Of a stretch of 64,000 nucleotides of DNA, positions 57,301 to 64,000 are shown piece by piece. The notes under the pieces are model-generated. The model did no database searches and was not told where the DNA came from. It worked only from the letters and a program-made list of their open reading frames with translations. Both the position numbers and the translations under genes were made by a program. Positions within the stretch are counted from its first letter, which is position 1. Every line of letters begins with the position of its first letter. Origin of the DNA: Terrimonas ferruginea DSM 30193 (lineage in GTDB: Bacteria; Bacteroidota; Bacteroidia; Chitinophagales; Chitinophagaceae); assembly GCF_000425585.1 (NCBI RefSeq), contig NZ_AUDS01000010.1:235973-299972 (forward strand), written 5' to 3'.

Positions 57301-57743
57301 AGTTCTCGCAGGAAGATATTAGCCGGTTCGAAAAAGAAGGACAATATAGTTTGTTAATTGATAGCGAACCCGTAATATTACAGATTAGCGAGGTGGATAT
57401 CACCAGTGAGGATATTCCTGGCTGGACCGTGGCGGGCAAGGGACGCCTGACTGTTGCGTTGGATATCACTATTACCCCCGAACTCGAGCAGGAGGGTAAT
57501 GCCCGCGAATTTGTAAACCGCATTCAGAAGATTCGTAAGGACAGCGGATTTGAGCTTACCGACCGGATCGTGGTGAAGGTGGTGGCGGAAGGAAGTCTGA
57601 AAACCTCTCTCGAGGCGTTCAGGGATTATATCAGCGCCGAAATTCTGGCTGATGAACTGGAATTTGTGTCGGATATATCCGGAGGAACAGACATCGAAAT
57701 CAATGACATTGTCCTAAAAACGATTGTTCTAAAAAAAGGCTAA
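54366..57743 (+). CDS. ileS: Isoleucyl-tRNA synthetase, type 2 with GIHH motif
   Basis: An 1125-residue class I synthetase that charges tRNA-Ile. The length and C-terminal extension fit the eukaryote-like IleRS2 class. The ATP-site signature, normally HxGH, reads G57-I-H-H60 (PPSANGLPGIHH), i.e. first and third positions swapped. KMSKR is at 672-676. The CP1 editing domain (about 195-400) and the anticodon-binding domain are present. IleRS2 enzymes, especially those with the swapped motif, are known for strong mupirocin resistance. The next gene begins 4 nt after its stop. Confidence 0.96.
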   Translation: MELKYREFTGLNLPAIEQEVLAAWTAGQAFEKSVSLREGATPFVFYEGPPSANGLPGIHHVISRTLKDLVCRYKTMQGFQVKRKGGWDTHGLPIELGVEKELGITKEDIGKKISVEEYNAKCREAVLRYKDKWDDITRKMGYWVDLNDPYITFKNEYIETLWWLLSELYKKGLLYESVSIQPYSPAAGTGLSSHELNQPGTYKDVKDTSAVAMFRATKDASSAFLFDAAGTDEVFFMAWTTTPWTLPSNLGLTVGPDITYVLVKTINPYTHQTVHVVLAQNLLGKYFKEENKDADFAAYANDGKNIPYTILGSFTGAQLEGLRYDQLLPYEANSPERVREITPDADPFRILLGDFVTTEDGTGIVHTAPAFGADDYRVGKKYNIGILTLVDRQGKFVDGLGEFSNRYVKNYKDDKDYVDVNVDISVKLKKENRAFKVEKYEHSYPHCWRTDKPVLYYPLDAWFIRTTALRDRMVELNKTINWKPKSTGEGRFGNWLENMVDWNLSRSRFWGTPLPIWKSVGSDNQFIDEREGGEEICIGSIDELNKEIRRAAEVLGGDTNKAFLENGIQDLHKPYVDDIILVSPSGKPMRRVPDLIDVWFDSGAMPYAQWHFPFENKETFKQAFPADFIAEGVDQTRGWFYTLHAIACLLFDSVAYKTVVSNGLVLDKNGNKMSKRLGNVVDPFDTIERFGADATRWYLITNASPWDNLKFDLEGIREVQRKFFGTLYNTYQFFALYANVDGFAFREAYIQMQDRPEIDRWILSSLHTLTQKVTAAMDDYEPTQAGRLIEDFVDEHLSNWYVRLCRRRFWKGEYEHDKICAYQTLYECLETVVRLMAPVAPFFSDSLFRQLNAVTNRFTVESVHHAYFPKADESLIDRSLEERMQMAQDASSLILSLRKKVNIKVRQPLQRVLIPVLDAGMKDQLVLIEDLIRSEVNVKEIEYLTETEGFIKKKIKPNFIALGKRLGARMKAVSAALAQFSQEDISRFEKEGQYSLLIDSEPVILQISEVDITSEDIPGWTVAGKGRLTVALDITITPELEQEGNAREFVNRIQKIRKDSGFELTDRIVVKVVAEGSLKTSLEAFRDYISAEILADELEFVSDISGGTDIEINDIVLKTIVLKKG

Positions 57744-57747
57744 TAGT

Positions 57748-58662
57748 ATGGCTACCAAGAAAAAAACAGTGGTGAAGAAGGCCGCTGCAAAACCGGCCCC
57801 CAAAAAAGCAGGAAAAACAGCAAAGCCCGCTCCCAAGAAAGTTGCGGCGAAAAAGCCTGCACCGGCGCCGAAAAAAGCAGCCAAGCCAGCCGCCCCTAAA
57901 AAGGCAGCGCCGGCCACCAAAAAACCTGTTGTAGCAAAAAAAGCAGCGCCTAAGCCGGCTGCAAAGCCCGTTGCTAAGCCCGCAGCTAAAAAAGCTGCCC
58001 CGGCCAAACCTGCCACAACCATTAAACCGAAGGCCGCCCCGGTTGCCGCCAAGCCGGCTCCCAAACCAGAGCCCAAGCCTGTTGAAGCGCCGAAGCCTGT
58101 TGCAAAAAAATCCGGAGAGTCGGATCCCATGTCGCTGGTCTCTATTCGCCCCGCTGCAAAGCCGGTACTGAAAAAAGAGCCCCCGCGGCCGTCAAAAGTG
58201 GTCATGCCGAAAATCATGACCAAGACAGCAATTAAATATGAACCCGAATTCACAAAATCAGTATTAGACCCTATGCTAGAAAATGCAGGACTCATAATGA
58301 GATACTCTGACGCCGACCTGGCCGAGTTTAGAGAAATTATCATGAAGAAGCTGGATGCCGCGAAAAAGGAATTGGCTTATCTCCAGGGACTGATTACCCG
58401 CCGCGACGAAGGCGGTGATATGGACGAAGCCCGTTACATGACCATGGAAGATGGCAGTGTAAGCATGGAGCGTGAGCAACTGAGCCAGATGGCCAGCCGC
58501 CAGATCACCTTCATCGATCACCTCGAGAAAGCGATCATGCGTATTGAAAACAAAACCTACGGCATCTGCCGCGTTACAGGCAAGCTGATCGATAAGGCAC
58601 GCCTGCGCGCAGTACCGCACGCTACGCTCAGCATCGAAGCTAAACAGATGATGAATAAATAA
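57748..58662 (+). CDS. DksA/TraR-like protein with histone H1-like tail
   Basis: A 304-residue two-part protein. Residues 1-150 are almost only Lys, Ala and Pro (KKAAPK, KPAAKK-type repeats), resembling eukaryotic histone H1 tails and Hc1-like proteins. Residues 165-304 match DksA/TraR: a coiled-coil (FREIIMKKLDAAKKELAYL) followed by the C-terminal YGIC...LIDKARLRAVPHA segment. The four zinc cysteines of DksA are reduced to one (C274), so no zinc finger forms. It probably acts at RNA polymerase or on DNA. It is cotranscribed with ileS. Confidence 0.88.
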   Translation: MATKKKTVVKKAAAKPAPKKAGKTAKPAPKKVAAKKPAPAPKKAAKPAAPKKAAPATKKPVVAKKAAPKPAAKPVAKPAAKKAAPAKPATTIKPKAAPVAAKPAPKPEPKPVEAPKPVAKKSGESDPMSLVSIRPAAKPVLKKEPPRPSKVVMPKIMTKTAIKYEPEFTKSVLDPMLENAGLIMRYSDADLAEFREIIMKKLDAAKKELAYLQGLITRRDEGGDMDEARYMTMEDGSVSMEREQLSQMASRQITFIDHLEKAIMRIENKTYGICRVTGKLIDKARLRAVPHATLSIEAKQMMNK

Positions 58663-58694
58663 TTACACGGAACAACAACGTTTCCGATAAATGA

Positions 58695-58720
58695 ATGGCC
58701 CGGTTCTGCCGGGCCATTTG
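58695..58720 (+). terminator. Hairpin after the ileS operon
   Basis: ATGGCCCGG-TTCTG-CCGGGCCAT followed by only three T. The stem is strong but the tail is poor, so this is a likely rather than certain terminator. Confidence 0.6.
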
Positions 58721-58846
58721 CTATCTGTTAAAAAAAATACAACGGAAATAAACCGGGCTTTATTAAATCAAATTAATTTCCCCTACCTTTAGACTTAACG
58801 GGATAAACCAAATCTTTAACAATCTTAACTGCCAAAACTCTTGTTT

Positions 58847-59533
58847 ATGAGAACATCAAGAATCCTTACGTTATCCTCTTTATTATTGGCAATCGCTTTT
58901 ATAGCGGTCAGCTGTACCAAAGAAGGTCCTGAAGGTCCTATTGGTGCTACTGGTCCGCAAGGCCCTGCCGGTTCTGCCGGCCCTGCTGGTCCCGCCGGCC
59001 CTCAAGGCCCTGCAGGAAGCAGTGGCTCAAGTGTGATCTATTCTACCTGGGTTACTTCAGGCGCTGCCAACTGGGTAGCCAACGTTCCCACAACTACCGG
59101 TGCTTATGATGCCCTGGCATCTTACCGCAGAGCGGCAACAGGCCTCACACAAGCCGTAATCGACAACGGAGTGATCCTTTGCTACTTTAAAGCTACTGCC
59201 GCCAACCAAAGCGGCCTTGGTGCCAACGTGGTATTCCAGCTTCCTTACACGTATATCGATGATGATTTTGAAGATCATTATGATTATGCAGTGCCTGCTC
59301 CAGGTGCGATTTATTTTACCTACAAAACAGGTACTTCTTTCGCTTCACTGACTGCAGCGCAACTGGGTCTGTTCGCTTACCGCTATGTGCTGATCCCCGG
59401 TGGTGTAGCTGACGGACGCGTAGCAGTTGGCAGCAACAACAAGCATTATTCACTCGCTGAGCTGAAGGCAATGCCTTACGAAAAAGTTCGCGAGCTGTTC
59501 AATATTCCTGCCGACGGAACCAACATCCGTTAA
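58847..59533 (+). CDS. Collagen-like lipoprotein
   Basis: A 228-residue lipoprotein (lipobox IAVSC, Cys23). Immediately after the lipid anchor comes a Gly-X-Y run (about 27-57, GPEGPIGATGPQGPAG type), a bacterial collagen-like triple-helix segment, then a globular C-terminal domain of about 165 residues of unknown fold. It should trimerise through the collagen stalk. I chose the ATG at 58847; a TTG two codons earlier is less likely. A variant -7 box (TACCTTTA) lies about 50 nt upstream. Function unknown. Confidence 0.85.
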   Translation: MRTSRILTLSSLLLAIAFIAVSCTKEGPEGPIGATGPQGPAGSAGPAGPAGPQGPAGSSGSSVIYSTWVTSGAANWVANVPTTTGAYDALASYRRAATGLTQAVIDNGVILCYFKATAANQSGLGANVVFQLPYTYIDDDFEDHYDYAVPAPGAIYFTYKTGTSFASLTAAQLGLFAYRYVLIPGGVADGRVAVGSNNKHYSLAELKAMPYEKVRELFNIPADGTNIR

Positions 59534-59554
59534 TCCGGAATCGGAATTAATTTG

Positions 59555-59588
59555 CACAGCCGGCTTCATTGAAGCCGGCTGTGTTTTT
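59555..59588 (+). terminator. Intrinsic terminator
   Basis: A 13-bp perfect stem, CACAGCCGGCTTC / GAAGCCGGCTGTG with loop ATT, followed by five T, just after the collagen-like gene. Confidence 0.92.
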
Positions 59589-59624
59589 ATAGGCATCACG
59601 GCTGCATTCTTTCGATGAACGCCG

Positions 59625-59632
59625 TACATTTG
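59625..59632 (+). promoter_or_regulatory. -7 box of YcxB-like gene
   Basis: TACATTTG, an exact match, ends 4 nt before the ATG at 59637; the message is likely leaderless. Confidence 0.6.
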
Positions 59633-59636
59633 CCCT

Positions 59637-60113
59637 ATGACGATCCATTTTGAATACAGCAAGCCGCAGGTGATCCAGGCGCTTCGTTATCACTTCATCA
59701 CACGCCCCGAAATCAGGATCATGCTGATCCTTGTAAATGTATTCGCTGCGGCTTCGATTTTATTATATGCTTTGGGAAAAGTAACGGCCGTCGCGTTCCT
59801 CGTCAGTTCTTTTTTATGGGTAATGCTGATGGTGAGTTTCTGGTTTATCATGCCGGGCCTCGTGTATCGGCGCAGTGAAACCTTCCAACATGCTTTCTCC
59901 ATGCGTTTTGAAAAAGACGACTTCACGCTGGCGCATGAAAGAGGGGAGCGCTCATGGCCCTGGTCGTCATTGGCTGAATTCAAGGAAAGCCCGAATTTCT
60001 TTCACCTGTATTTCGATACAAGATCGTTTTTCCTGGTGCCGAAAAGCGGTTGCAAAGACAGCGATGAGGTACAGGAGTTGCGCCACCTGCTGCGGGATAA
60101 CATTAAAAAGTAG
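59637..60113 (+). CDS. YcxB-like membrane protein
   Basis: A 158-residue protein with two adjacent membrane helices (about 28-48 and 52-75) and a C-terminal cytoplasmic domain with the YcxB-like pattern: the FSMRFEKDDFTLAHERGERSWPWSSLAEF segment, then FFHLYFDTRSFFLVPK. The family is of unknown function. It converges on the GNAT gene, with 3 nt between stop codons. Confidence 0.75.
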   Translation: MTIHFEYSKPQVIQALRYHFITRPEIRIMLILVNVFAAASILLYALGKVTAVAFLVSSFLWVMLMVSFWFIMPGLVYRRSETFQHAFSMRFEKDDFTLAHERGERSWPWSSLAEFKESPNFFHLYFDTRSFFLVPKSGCKDSDEVQELRHLLRDNIKK

Positions 60114-60116
60114 GGA

Positions 60117-60548
60117 TCAGAATAATTTTTTCTCCATCACGTAGTGCGGGATATTCACTTCCGTGAACTCCTCACTGGTAACACGGTAGCCCATTTTTTC
60201 GTAAAAACCTACAGCATTCTTGCGGGCATGCATGGTAACGGCCCTGAAACCGCGGTCGCGGGCGAGATTTTCGGCAAAATTCATGAGGGCGCGGCCAATT
60301 CCCTTGCCCTGGAGATCATTTAAAACGGCCATCTGGCGCAGGCGGATACCCGACGGTGGCTCTTCCACCAGCATACAGCATCCAAGGATTTGCTCCTCCT
60401 CAAAGGCGGCAATCAACATATTTTCTTTTTCCTTTTCCAGTTCTTCCGGGGTAAAGGTCAATCCAAGCGGTTTTCGCAGGATATCATCCCGCAATTTGAC
60501 CATTAACTGGTATTCCTCTGACCCGTGATCGATAATTTTCAGCGCCAT
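60117..60548 (-). CDS. GNAT-family N-acetyltransferase
   Basis: A 143-residue acetyl-CoA-dependent acyltransferase. The GNAT core is clear: the LRQMAVLNDLQGKGIGRALMNFAE segment holds the acetyl-CoA pyrophosphate loop (Q-x-x-G-x-G/A), and AVGFYEKMGYRV is the C-terminal motif B. The acceptor substrate is unknown; a small-molecule amine is plausible for this short ElaA/YjcF-like type. Confidence 0.88.
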   Translation of the reverse strand: MALKIIDHGSEEYQLMVKLRDDILRKPLGLTFTPEELEKEKENMLIAAFEEEQILGCCMLVEEPPSGIRLRQMAVLNDLQGKGIGRALMNFAENLARDRGFRAVTMHARKNAVGFYEKMGYRVTSEEFTEVNIPHYVMEKKLF

Positions 60549-60708
60549 GCTGCACCCTGATTTATAGGCCTTAAATTACGACTATCTGGTAATACTGCCA
60601 ACGGAAGATATGAATAGATGAAACCGTAATGATTTTTGTCCTATTTTTCCGCCCCGAAAGCAAAACCGGAAAAAATTTGGTTTCCGATGCTTATTAAGTC
60701 AAAAACTC

Positions 60709-60716
60709 TATTTTTG
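60709..60716 (+). promoter_or_regulatory. -7 box of acpP
   Basis: TATTTTTG, an exact match, 27 nt before the acpP ATG. Confidence 0.6.
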
Positions 60717-60743
60717 CACCCATAATAACTAAACTTAAACGAC

Positions 60744-60980
60744 ATGTCAGACATTGCATCAAGAGTAAAAAAGATCATCGTTGACAAACTTGGTGTTGAC
60801 GAGGGGGAAGTAACTAACGAAGCTTCTTTTACAAATGATCTCGGTGCCGATTCATTGGACACAGTTGAATTGATTATGGAATTTGAAAAAGAATTCAATA
60901 TTTCCATCCCTGATGAGCAGGCCGAAACCATCACTACTGTGGGCCAGGCTGTTTCCTACCTGGAAGAGCACGCTAAGTAA
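60744..60980 (+). CDS. acpP: Acyl carrier protein
   Basis: A 78-residue acidic four-helix carrier for fatty-acid synthesis. The phosphopantetheine serine is S37 in [10 protein letters not shown]. Length and charge are typical. It is followed by a terminator before fabF, so it can be made at higher level than the downstream enzyme. Confidence 0.98.
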   Translation: MSDIASRVKKIIVDKLGVDEGEVTNEASFTNDLGADSLDTVELIMEFEKEFNISIPDEQAETITTVGQAVSYLEEHAK

Positions 60981-61045
60981 TGAATGAACCAATCCTCCCC
61001 GCATGATATCGGTTGATATCCGTGGAAAGGCAGGAATGTAATAAT

Positions 61046-61084
61046 ACCGCCTTCGGTTGCTCCTCGCAGCGAAGGCGGTTTTTA
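61046..61084 (+). terminator. Terminator between acpP and fabF
   Basis: ACCGCCTTCG / CGAAGGCGGT form a 10-bp stem, extended by GTTGC/GCAGC with one G-T pair, and are followed by five T. Partial read-through would set a high acpP:fabF ratio. Confidence 0.85.
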
Positions 61085-61115
61085 TCTTGATCAAAGAATT
61101 TTAAGAAAAGGCTAT

Positions 61116-62369
61116 ATGGAATTGAAAAGAGTTGTTGTAACCGGGATGGGCGCCCTTACCCCCCTGGGCAATTCGGTTGAAGAATACTGGAACGGACTCA
61201 TCAATGGTGTGTCCGGCGCCGATATGATCACTCTTTTTGACGCCAGCAAGTTCCGCACAAAGTTTGCCTGCGAGGTAAAAGGATTTGATCCTGTTCAGCA
61301 CCTCGACAGAAAAGAAGCCCGCAAAATCGACCGGTTTACCCAGTTTGCACTGGTAGCCAGCGACGAAGCGATGAAAGATGCCGGCCTCAGCAGGGAAAAC
61401 GTCAACCCGGACAGGGTAGGTGTGGTCTTCGGCAGCGGCATCGGCGGTCTCATTACCTTCCAGCAGGAAGTAACGGAGTTTGCCAAAGGCGACGGCACCC
61501 CGCGGTTCAACCCTTTTTTCATTCCCAAAATGATCCTGGATATTGCTGCCGGTCAGATCAGTATGCGCCACAATCTCCGCGGTCCCAACTACGCGGTGGT
61601 AAGCGCCTGCGCCAGCAGTACCAATGCCATCATCGACGCCGTCACCCTTATCCGCCTCGGTAAGTCCGATATCATCGTTACTGGCGGTTCCGAAGCAGTG
61701 ATCAGCGAAGCCGGTGTAGGAGGGTTCAACGCCATGAAAGCCATGAGCGAACGCAACGACGATCCTAAAACGGCCAGCCGTCCTTACGATAAGGACCGCG
61801 ATGGTTTTGTGATGGGTGAAGCCGCAGGCGTACTCGTGCTGGAAGAATTGGAACACGCCAAAGCACGCGGTGCCCGCATCTACTGCGAAGTAGTAGGCGG
61901 CGGAGCCAGTGCCGACGCTCACCACATCACCGCTCCCCATCCCGAAGGACTGGGTGCAAAAAATGTAATGCTGGCCGCACTCGCTGACGCCGGCATGAAA
62001 GCGGAAGATATCGACTACATCAACACACACGGTACTTCTACTCCTCTCGGAGACGTGGCCGAAACAAAAGCCATCACCGACGTATTCGGCGAACACGCTT
62101 ACAATCTTAACATCAGCGCTACCAAAAGCATGACAGGTCACTGCCTGGGTGCCGCCGGTGTGATCGAAGCCATCGCCTGTATCAAAGCGGTAATGCACGA
62201 TATCGTTCCGCCCACGATCAATCACTTCACCGATGATCCCGAATTGGATCCGCGCCTGAACTTCACGTTCAACAAGGCACAGGAGCGCACGGTGAACGCC
62301 GCGCTCAGCAATACCTTCGGATTCGGAGGCCACAATGCCTGCGTGATCGTGAAGAAATACCAGCCCTGA
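61116..62369 (+). CDS. fabF: Beta-ketoacyl-ACP synthase II
   Basis: A 417-residue condensing enzyme of fatty-acid elongation. The Cys-His-His triad is C165 ([10 protein letters not shown]), the histidine of [12 protein letters not shown] and the histidine of [11 protein letters not shown]; the C-terminal GFGGHNAC loop is intact. The acpP-fabF-rnc order is common in bacteria. Confidence 0.97.
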   Translation: MELKRVVVTGMGALTPLGNSVEEYWNGLINGVSGADMITLFDASKFRTKFACEVKGFDPVQHLDRKEARKIDRFTQFALVASDEAMKDAGLSRENVNPDRVGVVFGSGIGGLITFQQEVTEFAKGDGTPRFNPFFIPKMILDIAAGQISMRHNLRGPNYAVVSACASSTNAIIDAVTLIRLGKSDIIVTGGSEAVISEAGVGGFNAMKAMSERNDDPKTASRPYDKDRDGFVMGEAAGVLVLEELEHAKARGARIYCEVVGGGASADAHHITAPHPEGLGAKNVMLAALADAGMKAEDIDYINTHGTSTPLGDVAETKAITDVFGEHAYNLNISATKSMTGHCLGAAGVIEAIACIKAVMHDIVPPTINHFTDDPELDPRLNFTFNKAQERTVNAALSNTFGFGGHNACVIVKKYQP

Positions 62370-62469
62370 TCACCTTTGCACACAGGTGCTTGTAAATCAA
62401 CTAACTGATCAGGTAGTTTTACCTGAAATGACCGGGTATTTAGCAAACATATACGCCAATTGAAATTTT

Positions 62470-63234
62470 TTGCGTAGCTTGAATTCTGTGGATTTTATCA
62501 CTAACCTTTTTAGGAAACACGAAGGCTCCTCTTTCAGAAAGGAGCTGAAAAATATCCTGGGATTTAAGCCGAACAATATTTCGCTTTACAAAACCGCCCT
62601 CACCCATCGCTCGATCCGTGAAGGCGCAGACGAAAACAATGAAAGGCTCGAATACCTGGGTGATGCCGTATTGAGCGCCCTCATCGCCGACTATCTTTTC
62701 AAACGTTACCCCTACAGAGAAGAAGGTTTTCTCACAGAAATGCGCAGTAAAATGGTGAACCGCCAGCAACTGAATGATATCGCTGTGCGTATGGGACTGA
62801 AAAAAATCACGCTTTACAATAAAATGGACAGCTCCCTTAAAGTGAGCCAGATTTTCGGCAACACACTCGAAGCCCTGGTTGGAGCAGTTTACCTCGATTG
62901 CGGGTACAAAAAAACAGCACGCTGGGTGCTGGATCATATCATTCTCCCACATATGTTCATGGAAGAACTCGAAAACCTCGAGATCAACCACAAAAACAAA
63001 CTTTACGGCTGGGCCAATAAAAATGGAAGAGTGCTGGAGTTTGAAACCCTGAATGAAAAACTGGAAAATGGCCGTCGTCTTTTCACCATTGCCGCGGTGA
63101 TCGATGGCAAACACATAGCGGAAGGCCGCGCCTTCAATAAAAAAGATGCTTCACAGATCGCTGCACAGGTAGCGGTTGAAAAACTCGGCATCGTTAATTC
63201 CGACTCATTGGTCGTGGGCAATGGCCTCGGCTAA
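62470..63234 (+). CDS. rnc: Ribonuclease III
   Basis: A double-strand-specific endoribonuclease of about 254 residues for rRNA and mRNA processing. The catalytic signature ERLEYLGDAVLSALI is followed by TEMRSKMVNRQQL and the second metal glutamate in FGNTLEALVGAVYLD, then a C-terminal dsRNA-binding domain (GRAFNKKDASQIAAQVAVEKL). No ATG starts the family region: TTG at 62470 or 62479 or GTG at 62488 must be used. Its stop overlaps the convergent mce stop by 4 bp. Confidence 0.95.
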   Translation: MRSLNSVDFITNLFRKHEGSSFRKELKNILGFKPNNISLYKTALTHRSIREGADENNERLEYLGDAVLSALIADYLFKRYPYREEGFLTEMRSKMVNRQQLNDIAVRMGLKKITLYNKMDSSLKVSQIFGNTLEALVGAVYLDCGYKKTARWVLDHIILPHMFMEELENLEINHKNKLYGWANKNGRVLEFETLNEKLENGRRLFTIAAVIDGKHIAEGRAFNKKDASQIAAQVAVEKLGIVNSDSLVVGNGLG

Positions 63235-63632
63235 CCTTTGTCCATACAGAGTTCCACCAAAATTCCCCCGGTTGTTTTCGGATGAAGAAAACAAACCAGT
63301 TTATTGTCGGCGCCGGGTTTAGGTTCGGGCGAAAGCAACTGGAAACCGGCTTCCGATAAACGTTTCATCTCTGCATGAATATCGTCTACGGCAAAAGCGA
63401 TATGGTGAATGCCTTCTCCTTTTTTTTCAATGAATTTTGCGATCACGCCTTCAGGGTCGGCGCTTTCGAGCAATTCGATCTTGTTTTGCCCCGTTTGAAA
63501 AAAAGCAGTAGTAACACCTTCGGAGGCAACATTTTCTGTTTTATAACAAGGCGTTCCCAACAGGCTTTCGTATAAAGGAATGGCGTTCTCCAGCGATTTT
63601 ACCGCAATACCGATATGTTCGATTTTTTCCAT
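63231..63632 (-). CDS. mce: Methylmalonyl-CoA epimerase
   Basis: A 133-residue metalloenzyme of the vicinal-oxygen-chelate fold that interconverts (R)- and (S)-methylmalonyl-CoA, next to the B12-dependent mutase in propionate metabolism. The metal ligands are in MEKIEHIGIAVKSL (His), GIHHIAFAVDDI (His) and the terminal GGILVELC (Glu). An exact -7 box (TACTTTTG, complement of 63637-63644) ends 4 nt before the ATG, so it is probably leaderless. No mutase gene is in the window. Confidence 0.93.
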   Translation of the reverse strand: MEKIEHIGIAVKSLENAIPLYESLLGTPCYKTENVASEGVTTAFFQTGQNKIELLESADPEGVIAKFIEKKGEGIHHIAFAVDDIHAEMKRLSEAGFQLLSPEPKPGADNKLVCFLHPKTTGGILVELCMDKG

Positions 63633-63636
63633 TTCA

Positions 63637-63644
63637 CAAAAGTA
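63637..63644 (-). promoter_or_regulatory. -7 box of mce
   Basis: TACTTTTG on minus, an exact match, 4 nt before the mce ATG. Confidence 0.6.
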
Positions 63645-63753
63645 GTGAATGGTGAATCGTCAATCAATGTCGTTTCCTTAAGGCTGAAGTTCTTTGACAG
63701 GTGTTAAGTAGAGAAAAAGTTTGTTATTTTTAGGATAGGATTACAGGGGGGTA
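63645..63753. other. Gap between mce and the transposase, possible IS end
   Basis: 63646-63668 holds GTGAATGGTGAATCGTCAAT words of the intergenic repeat type. The rest (from about 63675) is probably the left end of the insertion sequence, but its terminal inverted repeat cannot be defined without the other end. Confidence 0.4.
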
Positions 63754-64000
63754 TTGAATAGCGAACCTGTTTTTAGAGTAACCTATCTCAATGAATTAAC
63801 TCAAAAATTACATAATGAACAATTTGTTAGCGACTGCCGTACAGAATCCGGCCGGAATGGATTTGTCCGTGATCGCAAGCTGACCTTTGTTCATTTGATT
63901 GTTCTGTTAGTGCAGGGCCTTTCCCGTTCCATACAGCGTGAGCTCAACAGCTTTTACCAAAAGATCCTGGACAGCGATCTGCCGCTTCAATACGTGGTCA
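63754..64000 (+). mobile_element. IS4-family transposase, N-terminal part, cut by window edge
   Basis: An open frame runs off the right edge. From the TTG at 63754 it reads LNSEPVFRVTYLNELTQKLH and continues with SGRNGFVRDRKLTFVHLIVLLVQ and SRSIQRELNSFYQKIL. The RDRKLTF...LL...RSIQRELN pattern matches the N-terminus of Bacteroidota IS4-type DDE transposases. The frame is open from 63739 and has no ATG, so TTG is the likely start. The catalytic DDE region lies beyond the window, so intactness is unknown. Confidence 0.75.

Noticed and set aside
57729..58343. 204-residue Gly/Ala/Phe-rich frame antisense to the DksA-like gene
   Set aside because: It is the mechanical complement of the Lys/Ala/Pro codon repeat.
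61101..62333. 410-residue open frame antisense to fabF
   Set aside because: It covers the conserved fabF gene almost exactly and shows no family pattern; a shadow frame.

Overview
The window is chromosomal DNA of a Bacteroidota bacterium, most likely Chitinophagaceae (inference). The evidence is TAnnTTTG-type -7 promoter boxes with no recognisable Shine-Dalgarno sites, TonB receptors paired with Bacteroidota-only lipoproteins (DUF4876, DUF6850, HmuY, DUF6607), a eukaryote-like class Ia ribonucleotide reductase, and a histone-tailed DksA-like protein. Almost all of it is ordinary coding sequence. The last 250 bases enter an IS4-type transposase.

Layout. 0-9 kb: an OmpR-type response regulator, a GroES-like protein, a HerA-like ATPase, recQ, copA, tsaE and ald. 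9-14 kb: a tripartite efflux operon (membrane-fusion protein, 14-helix MFS pump, TolC) divergent from its marR. 14-21 kb: lpxA overlapping an ABC ATPase gene, an AraC regulator with a cysteine cluster, ferritin, a DUF4177/YidD-like pair and a TPR histidine kinase. 21-25 kb: nrdB-nrdA behind a cobalamin riboswitch. 25-27 kb: small enzymes and a SET-domain protein. 27-40 kb: two TonB transport clusters, one with DUF4876, DUF6850 and a di-haem peroxidase, the other with PepSY membrane proteins. 40-50 kb: haem biosynthesis from glutamyl-tRNA to haem (hemA-C-D-E-F-B-L on minus, hemH-hemJ on plus). 50-54 kb: a HmuY-type haem uptake cluster. 54-63.6 kb: ileS, the DksA-like gene, a collagen-like lipoprotein, a YcxB-like protein, a GNAT, acpP, fabF, rnc and mce.

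How it fits together. About 25 kb concerns iron and haem: uptake, synthesis and, further upstream, storage by ferritin. Five promoters in the uptake clusters share an imperfect 13-bp element, TTTCCnGnTTGCG, starting 37-38 bp before the -7 box. In four of them a second copy lies 21-22 bp further upstream, the geometry of an AraC-family activator. I regard this as the best candidate for an undescribed regulatory system here. The riboswitch on nrdBA implies a B12-dependent class II reductase elsewhere in the genome.

Non-coding structure. Many intergenic regions are built from short repeated words (six families), often in inverted orientation around GC-rich hairpins. Two regions carry long palindromes with a fixed GGTTCGTG/CACGAACC core and outer arms that covary. 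One such inverted pair frames a four-helix-bundle gene inside the hem operon.
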